A DNA stretch of 64,000 nucleotides. Origin: Eucommia ulmoides (taxonomy: Eukaryota > Streptophyta > Magnoliopsida > Garryales > Eucommiaceae). Position 1 is the first letter of the stretch, and each line of letters begins with the position of its first letter. Shown one piece after another: positions 34,718-46,500 of this stretch. A model generated the notes under the pieces. It was not told the origin of the DNA. It did not search any database and was given only the letters and a program-made list of their open reading frames with translations. The stretch is from positions 28,996,474-29,060,473 of the forward strand of contig CM028325.1 in NCBI GenBank assembly GCA_016647705.1, given 5' to 3'. The position numbers and the translations under genes are program-made.

Positions 34718-35430
34718 GTAACCCATTAATTTTTTACTATACAAAACCCTCCATAACTGGGAAAAGAAAATAAAAGAAAAAAAATAGTTTGTTTATTAGA
34801 ATTAGTTTTACGCCCATGCTCAGTACGAGTTTTGAAATAATTTTCATGTGTATTTTCTCTGATTATTTAAGTATAATTTTATATTTATTGTGTTTGAGAA
34901 AATATTTTGTATTATTTAGTGAGGTTTGTATTACTTTTTTATATTGTAATATTTATTTTCATTTAGTATTATGAACATTTTAGTTTTAGGTTTTCAAATT
35001 GAAAATATTGTTTAATGTTTGATGGAATGATGAAATTCTAGTTCAACATACTTTCAATTTTAAAAAGATGTGCGTTTTCAAATTCATTTGTGTATTTGTA
35101 GTATTGTTAAAAACAAATCACATTTTAGTAAAATTATATGCAATTATTTCAGTCATTTTTTTTAATTAATATTATCATAAAGTGTTAAAAAATCATAATG
35201 TATATGATGTAGTTTTAAATAGTGATATGATATTGGAGTTTGTTTAATATTAAAATTTTAGTTGGAAAAGCATGATGCTTGAAATGACAATGGTGAATAT
35301 AAAAGTGCCTCTTCATTTCTCTCATGATCCACCGCATCGTCAGTCGATTTTTCATATTTTGTAAGGTTTAGCTTGGCATCCAGGAAACTAAAAATTCAAG
35401 TCAACAAATTTAGTAGCCATAATAGATTGA
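34718..35430. other. AT-rich spacer
   Basis: No gene or bounded element recognised before composition changes sharply near 35430. Confidence 0.45.
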
Positions 35431-37084
35431 CAATACTTTAAATAGACAACCTGGATTTCAGTCGGGAGATCATCGAAGAATTGCTAATCTCGGACGGGTA
35501 CGTGCAGTCCCAGCCCTTCGCCAAAAGGAAACAGTATCTCGACGTACAGAACCGAGGGTGATCTCTAAGAGGAAACAACATCCCGACATATGGCATCAAA
35601 GGTGATCTACAAGAACGAATCCATCCCAGCACATCGTGTTGAGGGTGTAACCGGACCCCCTACACAGGTCTGTAGTTTATGCTCGGGGATTGACCAACGG
35701 TCGTCCTCCGACGGTGGAACATCGATCGAGTGTGAGGGCTTGTAGCCAAGCATCCCACCCTTGACAGCTAAGTTGAGCTCAGGCGATATAAATGGACGAT
35801 GCTTCTGTAAGGACGAATTGGGATAACTTGAAAAGGCTCAAGGATGAGCCCTACTAAGGATAACCCACTTATGACCAGCCGTAGGGGGCCGACCAAAGGT
35901 CACCCCCCTGGGAACTACGAGGGCCAGAAGCCAAACAAGTACAACCCCTGGATTGAACCCTACCACTCGAGCTCTGCTCGGATGATAGGCTAGGGGGGGG
36001 GGGGGGGGCAGGGAAGATATGGGTATGGTGAGACAACATAGAACGGTGGCTCAGCCAAGAAAAAATACAAATTGAGAAAGAAAAAACATAATTTCTTCCC
36101 GGTGGCTTGGTCGAGAAGGCGCGTGAGCCCATAAGGGAAAAACGCGAATTTTTTAAGCGAAAGTTGCAAACACCAGTGTAGCAGCCATCCTCAAGTCATG
36201 TCGGGCCCAGAGCTTCGTGGCTGGGAAGGATACAGCCTCAACGAATATCTCCAATCGGCATGCCGAGATGAGTTCAAATGAGCATATTTCAGGGAACGGG
36301 CGAGACTACCCGAGCTAAGCTCAAGCGTCCGCCCTGGATTAGTTAAGAGACCGGGATCAGACAATAATCCAACCTCAGCAATGTGCTGAAATCAGATCTC
36401 ATGCCAGTCTCAGGACACTCTGTAAACTTTAAACTGCATCTCCGTAAACGAATACCCCTAACAGGATATCCGACATAAAGCCTGAAAGAGAAAAAGAAAA
36501 AATGAATAAAGCGACCAAGTGACAAGGATTGTCCGTCCAAAGCGGAGTACCATCGAGATCGGGAAGAGTTAGGAAGCTAAATCTTTGGCATACATCCCAT
36601 CAACTCAGGCGAAGGACAAAAGACGGGCAAAACAGAAAAATGTCAAAGTCTACAAACACAATCAAGCAGGGCTCAGGTCCACTTCCGAGATGAGCTCGAG
36701 TAATTCATCAAACATGGGCTAAGCTCCATGCTCAGGCATTTTGCGGTCTCAAATTCATTACCCATCCGGCCATCGCTGGGATCAGGCTAGGAGCAAAGCT
36801 CCACTGATAGATAGAAGAATCATTATTGTTTTAAAGGGAACATCCTCTAAAGAACAAACGAAAATTGAAGAAGTTAAAGAAAACAATGCAAGTATTCAAA
36901 GTACGTCGAGTAGAGATCTAAAGGATCTTCATTCATATAATCGTCATTACAATTGATAGGTCCCAAGCCCATTATATAATGCCCTTATAGGGTAAAGGGA
37001 CAGGGCCACCCCAAAAAAAAAAGTAAGTACGTGCGCTAGAAATTTTTCGGGACTGAATTTTTTGGGTTGAAGTGGAGCTGCCTA

Positions 37085-39665
37085 CTAGGAGGCGATAGAG
37101 AGGCCAACCTCGTTTTCTTCAGCTTCGAGCTCACCTTGCCCTGCCTCAGCTTTGCCTACCCAGCCTCAGTTTCGCCTGCTTAGCCTCGGCATTCTCCTAC
37201 TCGGGTTCAACCTCTTTCTTGGAGTCTGATAAGTCCATACTAATCTTGTCAGCTGGGAAATCCGGATATTGGCAGTGCAGGTTTCAAATAGTATACCTGT
37301 GGCCATCATCCACTATCTCCATAGACAGCTCCATGGCCAGCTCCATCCTCATTTTCTCATAGACTGGGGCGAGCTTCTACTTCTCCACGGCCTCCTCATC
37401 CGCCTTAGCAATGGTTACGCTCTGTTGCTGCTCCATCTCCTGTAACCTCTCCCGCACGGCAACAATGTTAGCCTCAAGCTTGCCGAGCTGGGATTGGAGC
37501 TCACTCTTCTCACCAGACAGCTTGGTCACCTCAGCTCTGAATCCACTCTCACTTCTCATCAGCTTCTTGGATTGATCGTGAAATCTCTTCAGCTGACCCA
37601 TGTGCTGCACATGCTCATCTTTAAGATCTTTCTCCCTCTTCAAGGCCGAATAGAAGCGCGTGGACACAGAGACAGCCTTGAAAAGCACTTGCACAACAAA
37701 TATAAAAGACTTAGCAAAAAATAAAATGCAAGGAAGAATCGAGAAGAATTTCAATGCCATGAAGAGTCTTACCGACATAACGTTCTTCTGCAGCTTAGCG
37801 ATTATCTTCACGTCCAGCTTGGAGTTAATGCGCTCATGGTCTTAGGGCAATGTGATGAGGTGGACAAAGTTTGGCAGCAGCTCGGGGGTGTCCAGGATCC
37901 TCTGATCAAGGGGGAGGCCTGTGTCCAGCACTGAGAAGGTCGCAGAAGCATGGGTTGTGCTTGGCTAGGGAGCGTCAGATGCTGTCTCTCATTCCACAGG
38001 GACCTCCAAGATGATCCTCTTCTCTCTGGCTTTTTTTGGGCCCTAAGTCTTGACATGTACTACCTTTTGCTTCCCCTTATCCTAGACCTCCCCGGTGATA
38101 CTCTTCTTGGCCGAGGACGGGGAGACCAGTTCCGGCTGAGGGGGCGCATCCCTTCTCGGCATCGCCCTCGCCAAAGTTGACGCTTCTCTCCTCGGCTGTT
38201 CTTTCCATGGTGTTCCTCTGTTAGGTGCAATCTCCACCCATCCTAGAGCCTCATAAGGGAAACTCTGCGCCACATTCGACTCTCCACCCTCGGAGATTCC
38301 CTCTTGAGGAGCCCCTTCCTGGGGCTGGGATGCTTGTCCCTTCTCGGCAGCCTCCTTCGCTGCCTTCTTCCTCAGTATCATTTTTGGAACAACTTTATCC
38401 ATCTTTGCCAAAAAAACACCAGGTCAGTTAAGCGAGAAAAGAAAAAAGAAGCGCTAAAAAATTCATGTATTTGAAAAACTCTGAGAAGGGGAGGAAATTT
38501 ACCGTTCTCGATTTTTGGGTCAATGTCAGGTGCCGGCAAACCTGGGACGAGAGAAAAGTGACAATTGTAGAGGGTCGACTCCAACAAATACTTGGCGTTG
38601 TTAAATTCTGTGTTGAGGACAATATGCTTCTATTGCTAAATAAGGGGGCTCAACTGTACTTTTCAACCACTCACTTTCTCCAGAACTGCACATAAGAAAA
38701 CGCAGGAGGGATGCCAAGTTACAAAAAATTTCAAGATTAAAACACTGTTTGTAGACAAGTTAATTCCCACCTACGGTGCTCCACTTTCTCAGGATGGGGT
38801 TAATTCTTACCTTCTTCGTCGGGCTAAACTCCTAACTAGTGCCTCTAAGAAAAAAGAATAAAGGCTTCCAGCTTTTTATAGAAGATTCCAAACCCTTAAG
38901 GAACTGTTTCTTAGCAGTAATGTAGCACCAACCCTTCTCGGATGACATTAACTTAGGAGAAAAGAATGACTTAAAGAGATCGAGGGATGATTCAATCCCC
39001 TCTGCCCGTCAAATGACGTACATGGCCACGAAGGCCCTCATGTAGTTTGGAGCACGCTGCGATGGATACAATTGGTACTCCGCGCAGAGGGACCTTACCC
39101 ACGGGTGCATCGGGAACCTCAAGCCTCCATACAGATACTCAATATACACGGTAATGAAGCCTTGAGGGAGAGCGCAGGCCCTCTCCCCAGGGAGGGGAAG
39201 GCATACTCCTTCTGGGAAGGTGAAGTTGTTTCGAGCCAAAGCAAGCTCCTCAGCCGTCAGCCTTGACCTGACCCTCCAGATGAGGCTTTTTGGAGGGACG
39301 ACACCGCCACAAGCCACTTGGGGCTGAGAGGCCTCCATCAAATCCCCATTGGACCCGGCTTCACTGGCCAGACTTGAGCTAACCTCAATGGTAAGACCAA
39401 CAGACGGCCCAACACCACTACTCTCATTGGGGCGACTAGACGTTCCAGCCACCAAGATGGGGTACGATTGCTCCGTGCCACTAGAAGAACTTGCCCGTTC
39501 CTCTGAGCAGGGGTAATGCCAGGGTGGGATCAACCTGCTGGAGCGAAAAGACTGATGTGCCCGGCCAGAGGTAACAGACCCCGAACTAGTTTCAGACCTT
39601 AAAGAGGACCCCAAAGATTACCTCGACGAAGATCAAGAAGAAGAAGATGAAAAAGTAGAAGACAT
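37085..39665 (-). pseudogene. Decayed antisense ORF of the Tat-like element (gypsy-type domain plus coiled coil)
   Basis: The frame starts MSSTFSSSSS at 39665, meets TGA and TAA, and is open from 39614 to 39009 (201 codons). Within it FPEGVCLPLPGERAC and GGLRFPMHPWVRSLCAEYQL match the Pfam 'putative gypsy type transposon' domain (PF04195) as I recall it. After a TGA it continues in frame (RAEGIESSLDLF). Later parts look spliced: a GTAAGA donor near 38810, an acceptor near 38690, and more exons with a charged segment (38411-38082) and a coiled coil (37680-37377, ALKREKDLKDEHVQHMGQ). In-frame stops recur to the final TAG at 37085. A TATA-like TATATAAAT lies near 39750. It therefore looks like a spliced gene with its own promoter, now dead. 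Exon limits are approximate. Confidence 0.6.
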
Positions 39666-40134
39666 GACATTAAGAGAAAGGGTACCTGCCGGGAAGGGGA
39701 AGGTGCTCCAAAAATTGCTCAAGTGTAAAAATGAGTTTGGGATGCCCCATTTATATATGGGCCATGTCTTTTTGAACCGTAACGAAGGCGGGCAGTTCAA
39801 ATCACCTATATCAGCCTGCCGGTAAGAGCCGCACAAATACGTGTCCACCATCCGTCGATTGGGGTGGTGGCGTGTCAGGGAAATCAAAGTGACGCAAGCC
39901 TGACATGACGGTCGTAGGCCTCTAGTAGGCCGACCAGTACCAATTTTGGGTCGTCTGTTCCCATCTTTGAACGACCCATTCTTCTTATCGGAAAAAACTA
40001 AATTCCCAGCATGACACGCCTCTAAGGTCTAAAAAAGGACGAGCATCTCGGAATACTCCATAGGAGCACTAAGACCTTGGAAAAGGCATAAAGCGGAGTC
40101 CCCAGTGCCTCAAGTTCCTACTCAGCACTAGGTC

Positions 40135-40149
40135 CTGGGGGGCAACTAT
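40135..40149 (+). other. Polypurine tract of the first Tat-like element
   Basis: CCTGGGGGGCAACTAT lies directly before the LTR start TGAGTG. This form is typical for Tat-type elements and sets the element's direction. Confidence 0.65.
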
Positions 40150-40987
40150 TGAGTGTAAAAATGCTCACTCCCATGCAACCAATGAAAGACTTCCACGTGT
40201 CAACAACCCTCCAACGGGGCCCAATCCTAACTAAGAATGAAGTGGTTGAGACATGCCCTTGCCGGCCACCCTAAGACCTCACCAGCGACGTTCTTCAGGA
40301 AGAGCAGACAAGCTACTATCGGAGCGTTATCCCCAGACCAATAATGCCCATCTCGAAAATCAACTCCACAAGCTCCCTAGCAAGATACAACCCTTCCTGT
40401 CTTTGGCTATTAGGCATGGGCAGGAAAACAAAAAACTCCTCGTACTGTGGGTGGCAGGAAGGATCCTTCTGGAGTCATGGGCCAGCCCATTTGTCTCATT
40501 GTAGAAACTCATTACCCATAGGCCTCAATAAAAGGGCCAAGGAGCCCAGGCCCATAGGCTTAAACCCTCCACTCGCCCTCTCATTGGCCACGCGCCTAGA
40601 TCAGGATCCTAATCCATGCTTAGGCCTCTAATCCTCCAAATTCTAATCAATCCATTGCCTATATAAAGGAGGGCATACCAATGCCCAAAGGTACACAAAA
40701 TTTGCTTAGTTTTCTCACTGTAGCATATTCAAACCTTTTCTTCTTAGATCTGATTCTCACGCCGGATGGGACACGCTGGGTCTATTTCAGCAAGTCCTTC
40801 GTGCAAGTGATAGGTTGAAGCTTATCCTAGCTCGGACCAACATTATTCTTGGATCAGAAGACCCTCTAGTCGCTTCCTGATTCGAGACCTATCTCAGACC
40901 TCTCTATTTCCACTCTAGTAAGGAAGAAGATCTTCGACGCAGCTACCAAACTATACCGTTGGGGTCGGCCAATATTCGACATCAACA
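40150..40987 (+). mobile_element. 3' LTR of the first Tat-like element (838 bp)
   Basis: Starts TGAGTGTAAAAATGC and ends GACATCAACA. It contains a TATA-type TATATAAAGG near 40660 and a transcript-like leader after it. The right flank is AT-rich copia LTR sequence; a matching left duplication could not be found. Confidence 0.65.
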
Positions 40988-43276
40988 AGTAGTATCTTGA
41001 TAAACTTATCCGGTCCAACATGATCTTAATATTGGACTATGATGGTCTATATGTTAATCTCCACAAATATAAGATCCTTCAAAATCACGAATACTTATAA
41101 TCATATCGATATGGATCGTAAGTCCAATAGTGTAATAAGAAACTAATGCCAACATGTAATTATCTATATGCATTATATCTTATCGGTCCTCATTACAATT
41201 TCTTAACAAAATGAAATTGTAATTACAATTTATCAATAATATAAAATTGTTGCAATTTCTCAACAAAATAAAATTATTGCAATTTCTCAACAAAATGAAA
41301 TTACTTGACTTTAACAAGTCATTTGTCACTAACAATTCACCACGAGATCTCAAAATGGTGTTTTGTGACAACAGATGAGTGGTTTATTTACCAACAAATT
41401 AAGTACTTTTAGATCCAAATATTTATGTGTTTTCAAATATTTTTGTTAGTTTAATGTATTTTTGTGTTGTTTTGTAGATATATAAATAAATGGGAGAAAA
41501 TGTGCAAAATGAGTTCAGGTGCTGTAACTTCAAGGCTTATTTTGACCACGATTCAATCCTATTTTGGAAAACCTCAAAACATAGAAGTTGTATATCTACG
41601 TCTTAGCTTTTCATATCTTTTTGAATCATCTCAATTGGAGTTTGGAAGAGAAATTTATGGCAAAAATACAAACCATCGTCGGATCTATGAAAACGGACCT
41701 GCAGCACATTTCGGTAGTGTACACTGCCCATAGCGTGCTGCTGTACGCTCCCATTGGCCTGTATTGCGAAAAAACCCAAAAATCCTATTTTTCATCCCTA
41801 TAAATACCCCTTTATACCTCAAAACAAAGGAGAGACGAAAGAGGGAGAGAAAAAGGCAATCTTGGGAGAGAGAATACTAGGTTTGAGGCGATTTTGGGTA
41901 AGAAAACACTCCATGGTGGCGATTTGATGTGAAATCAAGGAGGAAAACACCATTGGAGACATTTGGAGTTGAATATTTAGAACTTAAACCCACAATAAGA
42001 TTTTCTCTACCTTTCTCTTCTCCCTAATCTTGATTTATTTTTGTATTTGTAATATTGTGTTGAACATGTTCAACACAAAATATCATGATGTAGTCTCATT
42101 TTGAACCATGTTAGAATATTTTATTAATTATTAGTTTAAATTCCATTTTATGCATCTCTTAGATTTAATGTGTTTGATTCATGTAGCCAATGAATTAGAT
42201 GAGTTTAGGTTACGAATTTTATACTTAGGAGAGGTTGAATTCATAATCGAAATTGAGAGTGCATAACTTAGGTTGTTGTGCATCCGAGAGGAAATTAACA
42301 TCTAAGTAATCTAATTGGGAATTTAGGATTTTGTGAAATCGGGAGATGATCGAGTTCTAGATTTACCAGCTAGGTCTTTTATTCAATTGTGTTTGCCTTT
42401 ATAATGCTTCCAATTTATAATTCCACGTGATATTTTGGTTGATTTGAGAACTTGGGATTTGATACTCAATAGAGGTAATTTCGATTTCAGACTTAGGTTA
42501 AACACAACGTAAGTTTTAATAGATCGGGAGATATTTAAAGTTTGTGTAATCTATAAGGTCAGGTATAACGAATGTTTTCACCTAAATACGGGATAGAGAT
42601 ATCGGTATTGAAGTGATTGCATATTCTCTCACTTGACATTCGAGAGAGGTAGTGAGAGAGCAACAACACGAGGACCTTGATTATTGAATGAACGGAATTA
42701 GCTAGTAATTACTTAATAGGAAAACATGGAAATAATGAGATGAAATCAAATCCCTAGAACATTTGTGCATAGATAATCCATATTTTATTTTCTTTTTGTA
42801 TTCATATTTGTTTTTATTCTATCTCTAGAAAATCCAAAGTTTGATCATCTAAATAAAATTAGGTTACGATAATTGCGGTACTTAATGATAATTTAAACCA
42901 ATTCTTGTGGATACGATAACCCTTACTCTTCCCATATTATTAAAACTTGACCCGTACACTTGGGATATTGTAGCAACAAATAAACTCGCTATCAACAACC
43001 AAAAATATACAACTGTAATTCTTAAGGTACAATATCTTAAGATACTATATTGTATATTCAATTCAAATAATATAATATGCAATAAAATATATAACTATAA
43101 TTCTTAAGGCTCACAATACCTTAAGATATCATATTATATATTCAATTCAAATAATACAGAATGCAATAAAATATAATACACAATAATGATCATAAAAAAA
43201 AATTTAATTTTGTAAATTGCATAACAATAGTAATCAATATTTACACGACATAATCATCGAAATAAAGAAAATTACA
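40988..43276 (-). mobile_element. 3' LTR region of the minus-strand Ty1/copia element, interrupted
   Basis: On the minus strand the copia pol is followed by a polypurine-like AGTGGGAGCCTT and an LTR start TGTAATTTTC at 43276. The LTR sequence continues downward to 42971, is interrupted by another LTR (41374-42970) and seems to resume to 40988. The part at 41190-41310 carries four imperfect ~27-bp repeats (AATTTCTCAACAAAATGAAATT). The far end of the LTR was not found. Confidence 0.45.
41374..42970 (+). mobile_element. Probable solo LTR (about 1.6 kb) nested in the copia LTR
   Basis: It begins TGAGTGGTTTATTT and ends GATATTGTAGCA. The flanks ACAGA (left) and ACAAA (right) match in 4 of 5 bases. 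Its layout (CAGCACATTTCGGTAGTG/CATAGCGTGCTG block, CTATAAATACCCC promoter near 41800, GAGAG leader, long AT-rich tail ending AAACTTGACCCGTACACTTGG) is that of the long Ty3/gypsy LTRs of the Tat/Athila type. The edges are best guesses. Confidence 0.45.
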
Positions 43277-44603
43277 AAGGCTCCCACTAAACCAAAGAAT
43301 AAAAAAACTCAATGACACTCATATTCATAACGTGTTCCTTAAACGCTATGGCCGTAAACTTTTGATTAGAGGATCAGCTAGCATAGACTTAGTTCTTATA
43401 TGCTCAATCACGATATTTCATTTATTCACTAAGTCTTTGACTGTGAGGTACTTGATTTCCATACGCTTGAAACCCGTATTGATCTTATTGTTTTTGGAGT
43501 AGAACACAAATGAATTATTATCACAATAAATTACAATGGGTCGAAAGATGGAATCAACAACTTGCAGCTCCGAGATCAAATTTCTTAACCAAACAGCTTG
43601 AGACGATGCACTATAACAAACTACAAACTCTGCATACATAGTCGATGATGCAATTAGGCTCTACTTGACATTTTTTCATGAAATGACTCCACCAACTAGC
43701 ACAAAAATGTTTCATGAAGTAGATTTACTATCGTCTGAACAACCACTAAAATTAGAATTCGAGTATCCAACTACTTCAAGATTATCAATACTCCTATTCA
43801 CAAGCATAAAGTCGTTCATTCTTTGTGGATATCTCATGACTTTCTTTGCAGCAACCCAATGATCATACTCAGGGTTTGACAAATATCTACCAAGAACATT
43901 AACATTAAAGGCAATATTAGGTCTCGTACATAATCGTGCATATATCAGGCTACCAACTGCACGTTTGCATATTGTACCTTTTAAGCACACGATCGGTATA
44001 GGCTCTCTGAGATAGCAAAAGGAGGTTTCGAGATTTGTCATGATGAATCTCAATACCCAGGACAGAAGATGCTTCTCCGAGATCCTTCATGGAAAAGTTA
44101 GCAGACAAAAAATGTTTGATATCATTACGTCATTCACATCGCTACTAGCAAGTAGGATGTCATTGACGTAGCGAACCATGAAAATAAACTTGCTCCCACT
44201 AATTTTCATGTAGACGTACTGATCAAACTTGTTTTCTACAAAACCAAAAGATGTCACAATCTTGTCAAATTTTAAGTACCACTGACAAGAAGTTTGCTTG
44301 AGACCATAAATAGACCTTTTCATTTTGCATACTATGTTCTCTTTTCTATTTTCCTTAATTCCTTCAGGCTGTGACATGTAGACCTCCTCACTCAAATCTC
44401 CATTGAGAAAAGTTGTCTTGACATCCATTTGGTGAAACTCTAAGTTAAAATGAGTTACCAACGCCATAATTAGCCTAAAGGAATCTTTGGTGGAAACTGG
44501 TGAAAAAATCTCTGTGAAATCAATGCCTTCTCGCTGTGTATACCCTTTAGAAAACATAATGAGCTTTCTCAACTTATGTGCTCTCATCAGTAGGTCTAGG
44601 AGA

Positions 44604-44608
44604 TTCAT
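44604..44608. other. Target-site duplication, left copy (TTCAT)
   Basis: Identical to 47244-47248, flanking the solo LTR. Confidence 0.85.
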
Positions 44609-44803
44609 TGTAAGACCCCGATTTTTATATACAAACAATTTTAGTTGCCTTTTATAAAACTTTCAAAAAATAACGGGGTGGATGGTGTTATTTATTATTC
44701 GATTTAAAAGTTTAGGGGTCAAATTGTAATTTTTAAAAATATTAAAATTTGAATTTGGGTTCAACTAAGAACTTAAAGAAATTTAGGGGGAGTAATGTAA
44801 ATT

Positions 44804-44840
44804 AAATATTTTTTTTAGTTTGTTCTTCCTTCAAAATTGT

Positions 44841-44876
<36 letters not shown>

Positions 44877-44912
44877 ACAATTTTGAAGGAAGAACAAACT
44901 AAAAAAATATTT
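44804..44912. repeat. Near-perfect long inverted repeat with (AT)n centre
   Basis: The arm AAATATT(T)nAGTTTGTTCTTCC...CACA is followed by alternating AT and then its exact complement ending AAAAAAATATTT. The only difference seen is one T in a homopolymer. Arms are about 54 bases, and the end is 8 bases from the TATA box. Confidence 0.85.
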
Positions 44913-44919
44913 ATATATA

Positions 44920-44927
44920 TATAAATA
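44920..44927 (+). promoter_or_regulatory. TATA box of the solo LTR
   Basis: TATAAATA is followed about 5 bases later by GAGAGACGGAG leader-like sequence. Confidence 0.5.
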
Positions 44928-46126
44928 GAGAGAGACGGAGAAGAATCGAGAGAAAAGGGGAGGTAAGATCGGTATGGGCTCTTGGGCCTCTTTTTCAGCT
45001 CATATATATACAGTTATACACACACGCATGAGAGGGAAGAAGCGATCAAAAAATTCAGAGAGAAGAGAGAGAAAAAGAAAACGGGAAAGAGAGAAGAGAA
45101 CCGAAGAAAGAAAGGAGGCGATCCAGCAGTGATCATGGGTGTGTGTGTGTGTTTCAGTGTGTTTGTGCGTGTTTTTCAGTGTTGGGTTTGTGTGTGTGAT
45201 CGACCCGCGGTTGTTTCGTCGGTGGAGTGGGTGTCGCCGGCCAGAGTGTTAGAGAGAGAGAGAGAAAATGTGGGTATTGGTTTTGGGTATGTGTTTCGTT
45301 CGGCGTCGTGGGTGTTCTGTCTTCGTGGATCTGTGGCGTGATCGGAGCAAGGTCGATCGGCGGCGAGTCCTAGAGCAGAAACAGAAAACGAAGTGAGAGA
45401 GAGGGAGTCGTCGGTGATGTCGTCGTCCGGTGAGGAGTTCGTTCAATCGATGGTGACTGTGGGGGGGTGCGTGTGTTCGGTGTTTGGGGTGTGTGTGTGT
45501 AATCTGTGACAGTGTGCTTGTGATTGGAGTAGGTCGGTCGACGACTGGTTCAAACAGAAACCGAAACAGAACCCGAAAGAGAGAAGAAAAAAGAAAGAAG
45601 AAAAATGAAGAAAGAAATAGGAAAAAATAGGGAATTTGCATAAACCACCCCAGGAAAATCCAAAACCCATCTCGTGGCTACCGAACGATTCGGAAACAGG
45701 TGAAATTTCAATTGTTTAGTAATTGTCGTTAAATTAAATTTATTTAGCGTTACAATTCCTATAATTGTAGCAATTTCACAAAGGTTAATTTTAACAATGT
45801 TTTTCGTTAAGTTTAGTGTAATTTATTAAATAAAATTCTAGCATCACAGTTTTGTAACCGGAATAATAAATTGGGACCGTTCACGTGAATAATGCTATAC
45901 AGTAGTCAGTAGCGGAGTGAAATTAACCGAATAACAATTTTTACAAATAAAATGTGGGGAATGAGAAAACACAGAACTTAGGGTCTGCATTGCGTGGTTA
46001 GGTTTATTAATTTAGGCTCTGTCACTATTAGATGCACAGGCACTGGAGAATTGATAGGGATTAGGCGGTCAAAGTCTTCAAAAAGGGATAATCAGGTGAG
46101 TGTACTATCTTCTTGTAAAAATCTAT

Positions 46127-46157
<31 letters not shown>

Positions 46158-46363
46158 CACGATGGAAAAATATGTTTACTTGAAAATGGATGAATTTTCT
46201 AACTTACATAGATCAAGCGTTATTTTGGGTATTTCTGATATTGTGGATTTCATTGTTTGTTATTGAGGTGTCAGTTGATGGTGGGTGGAGTTGTTGTTGT
46301 TGAGGTGAAGATGAGTTGTTGTTATTGAGGTGAGGTGGAGATTGGTGGTGGATATTTACTTGC

Positions 46364-46500
46364 TTGGCATAGTCCAGCGGAACGGTGTTTCACCCGTCTG
46401 GCATAGTCCAACGAAGCGTTATTTCACCCGTTTGGTATAGTCCAGCGGAACGTTGTTTCACCCGCTTGGCATAGTCCAGCGGAGCGTTGTTATGTCCCGC
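46364..46500 (+). repeat. 34-bp minisatellite, four units, inside the solo LTR
   Basis: The word TGGCATAGTCCAGCGGAACG recurs at exactly 34-base spacing (46365, 46399, 46433, 46467), each with TTTCACCCG between. Small differences separate the units. Confidence 0.85.

Larger units (their letters stand above)
35431..40987 (+). mobile_element. Tat-like Ty3/gypsy element, 5' part missing, no pol, antisense extra ORF
   Basis: A GC-richer block ends with a polypurine tract (40135-40149) and a 3' LTR (40150-40987), so the element reads left to right. The antisense frame at 37085-39665 lies between the left part and the polypurine tract, the position of the antisense additional ORF known in the Tat lineage (RIRE2, Grande and Retand relatives). 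From 35431 to 37084 I see no gag, protease, RT or integrase, only diverged noncoding sequence with a run of 16 G at 35993-36008. No 5' LTR is recognisable, so the left boundary is by composition only. Confidence 0.55.

Noticed and set aside
45249..45670. Frames of 75-130 codons on the minus strand and 119 codons on the plus strand
   Set aside because: They lie in the GA/GT-rich leader of the solo LTR, are low complexity and overlap on both strands.
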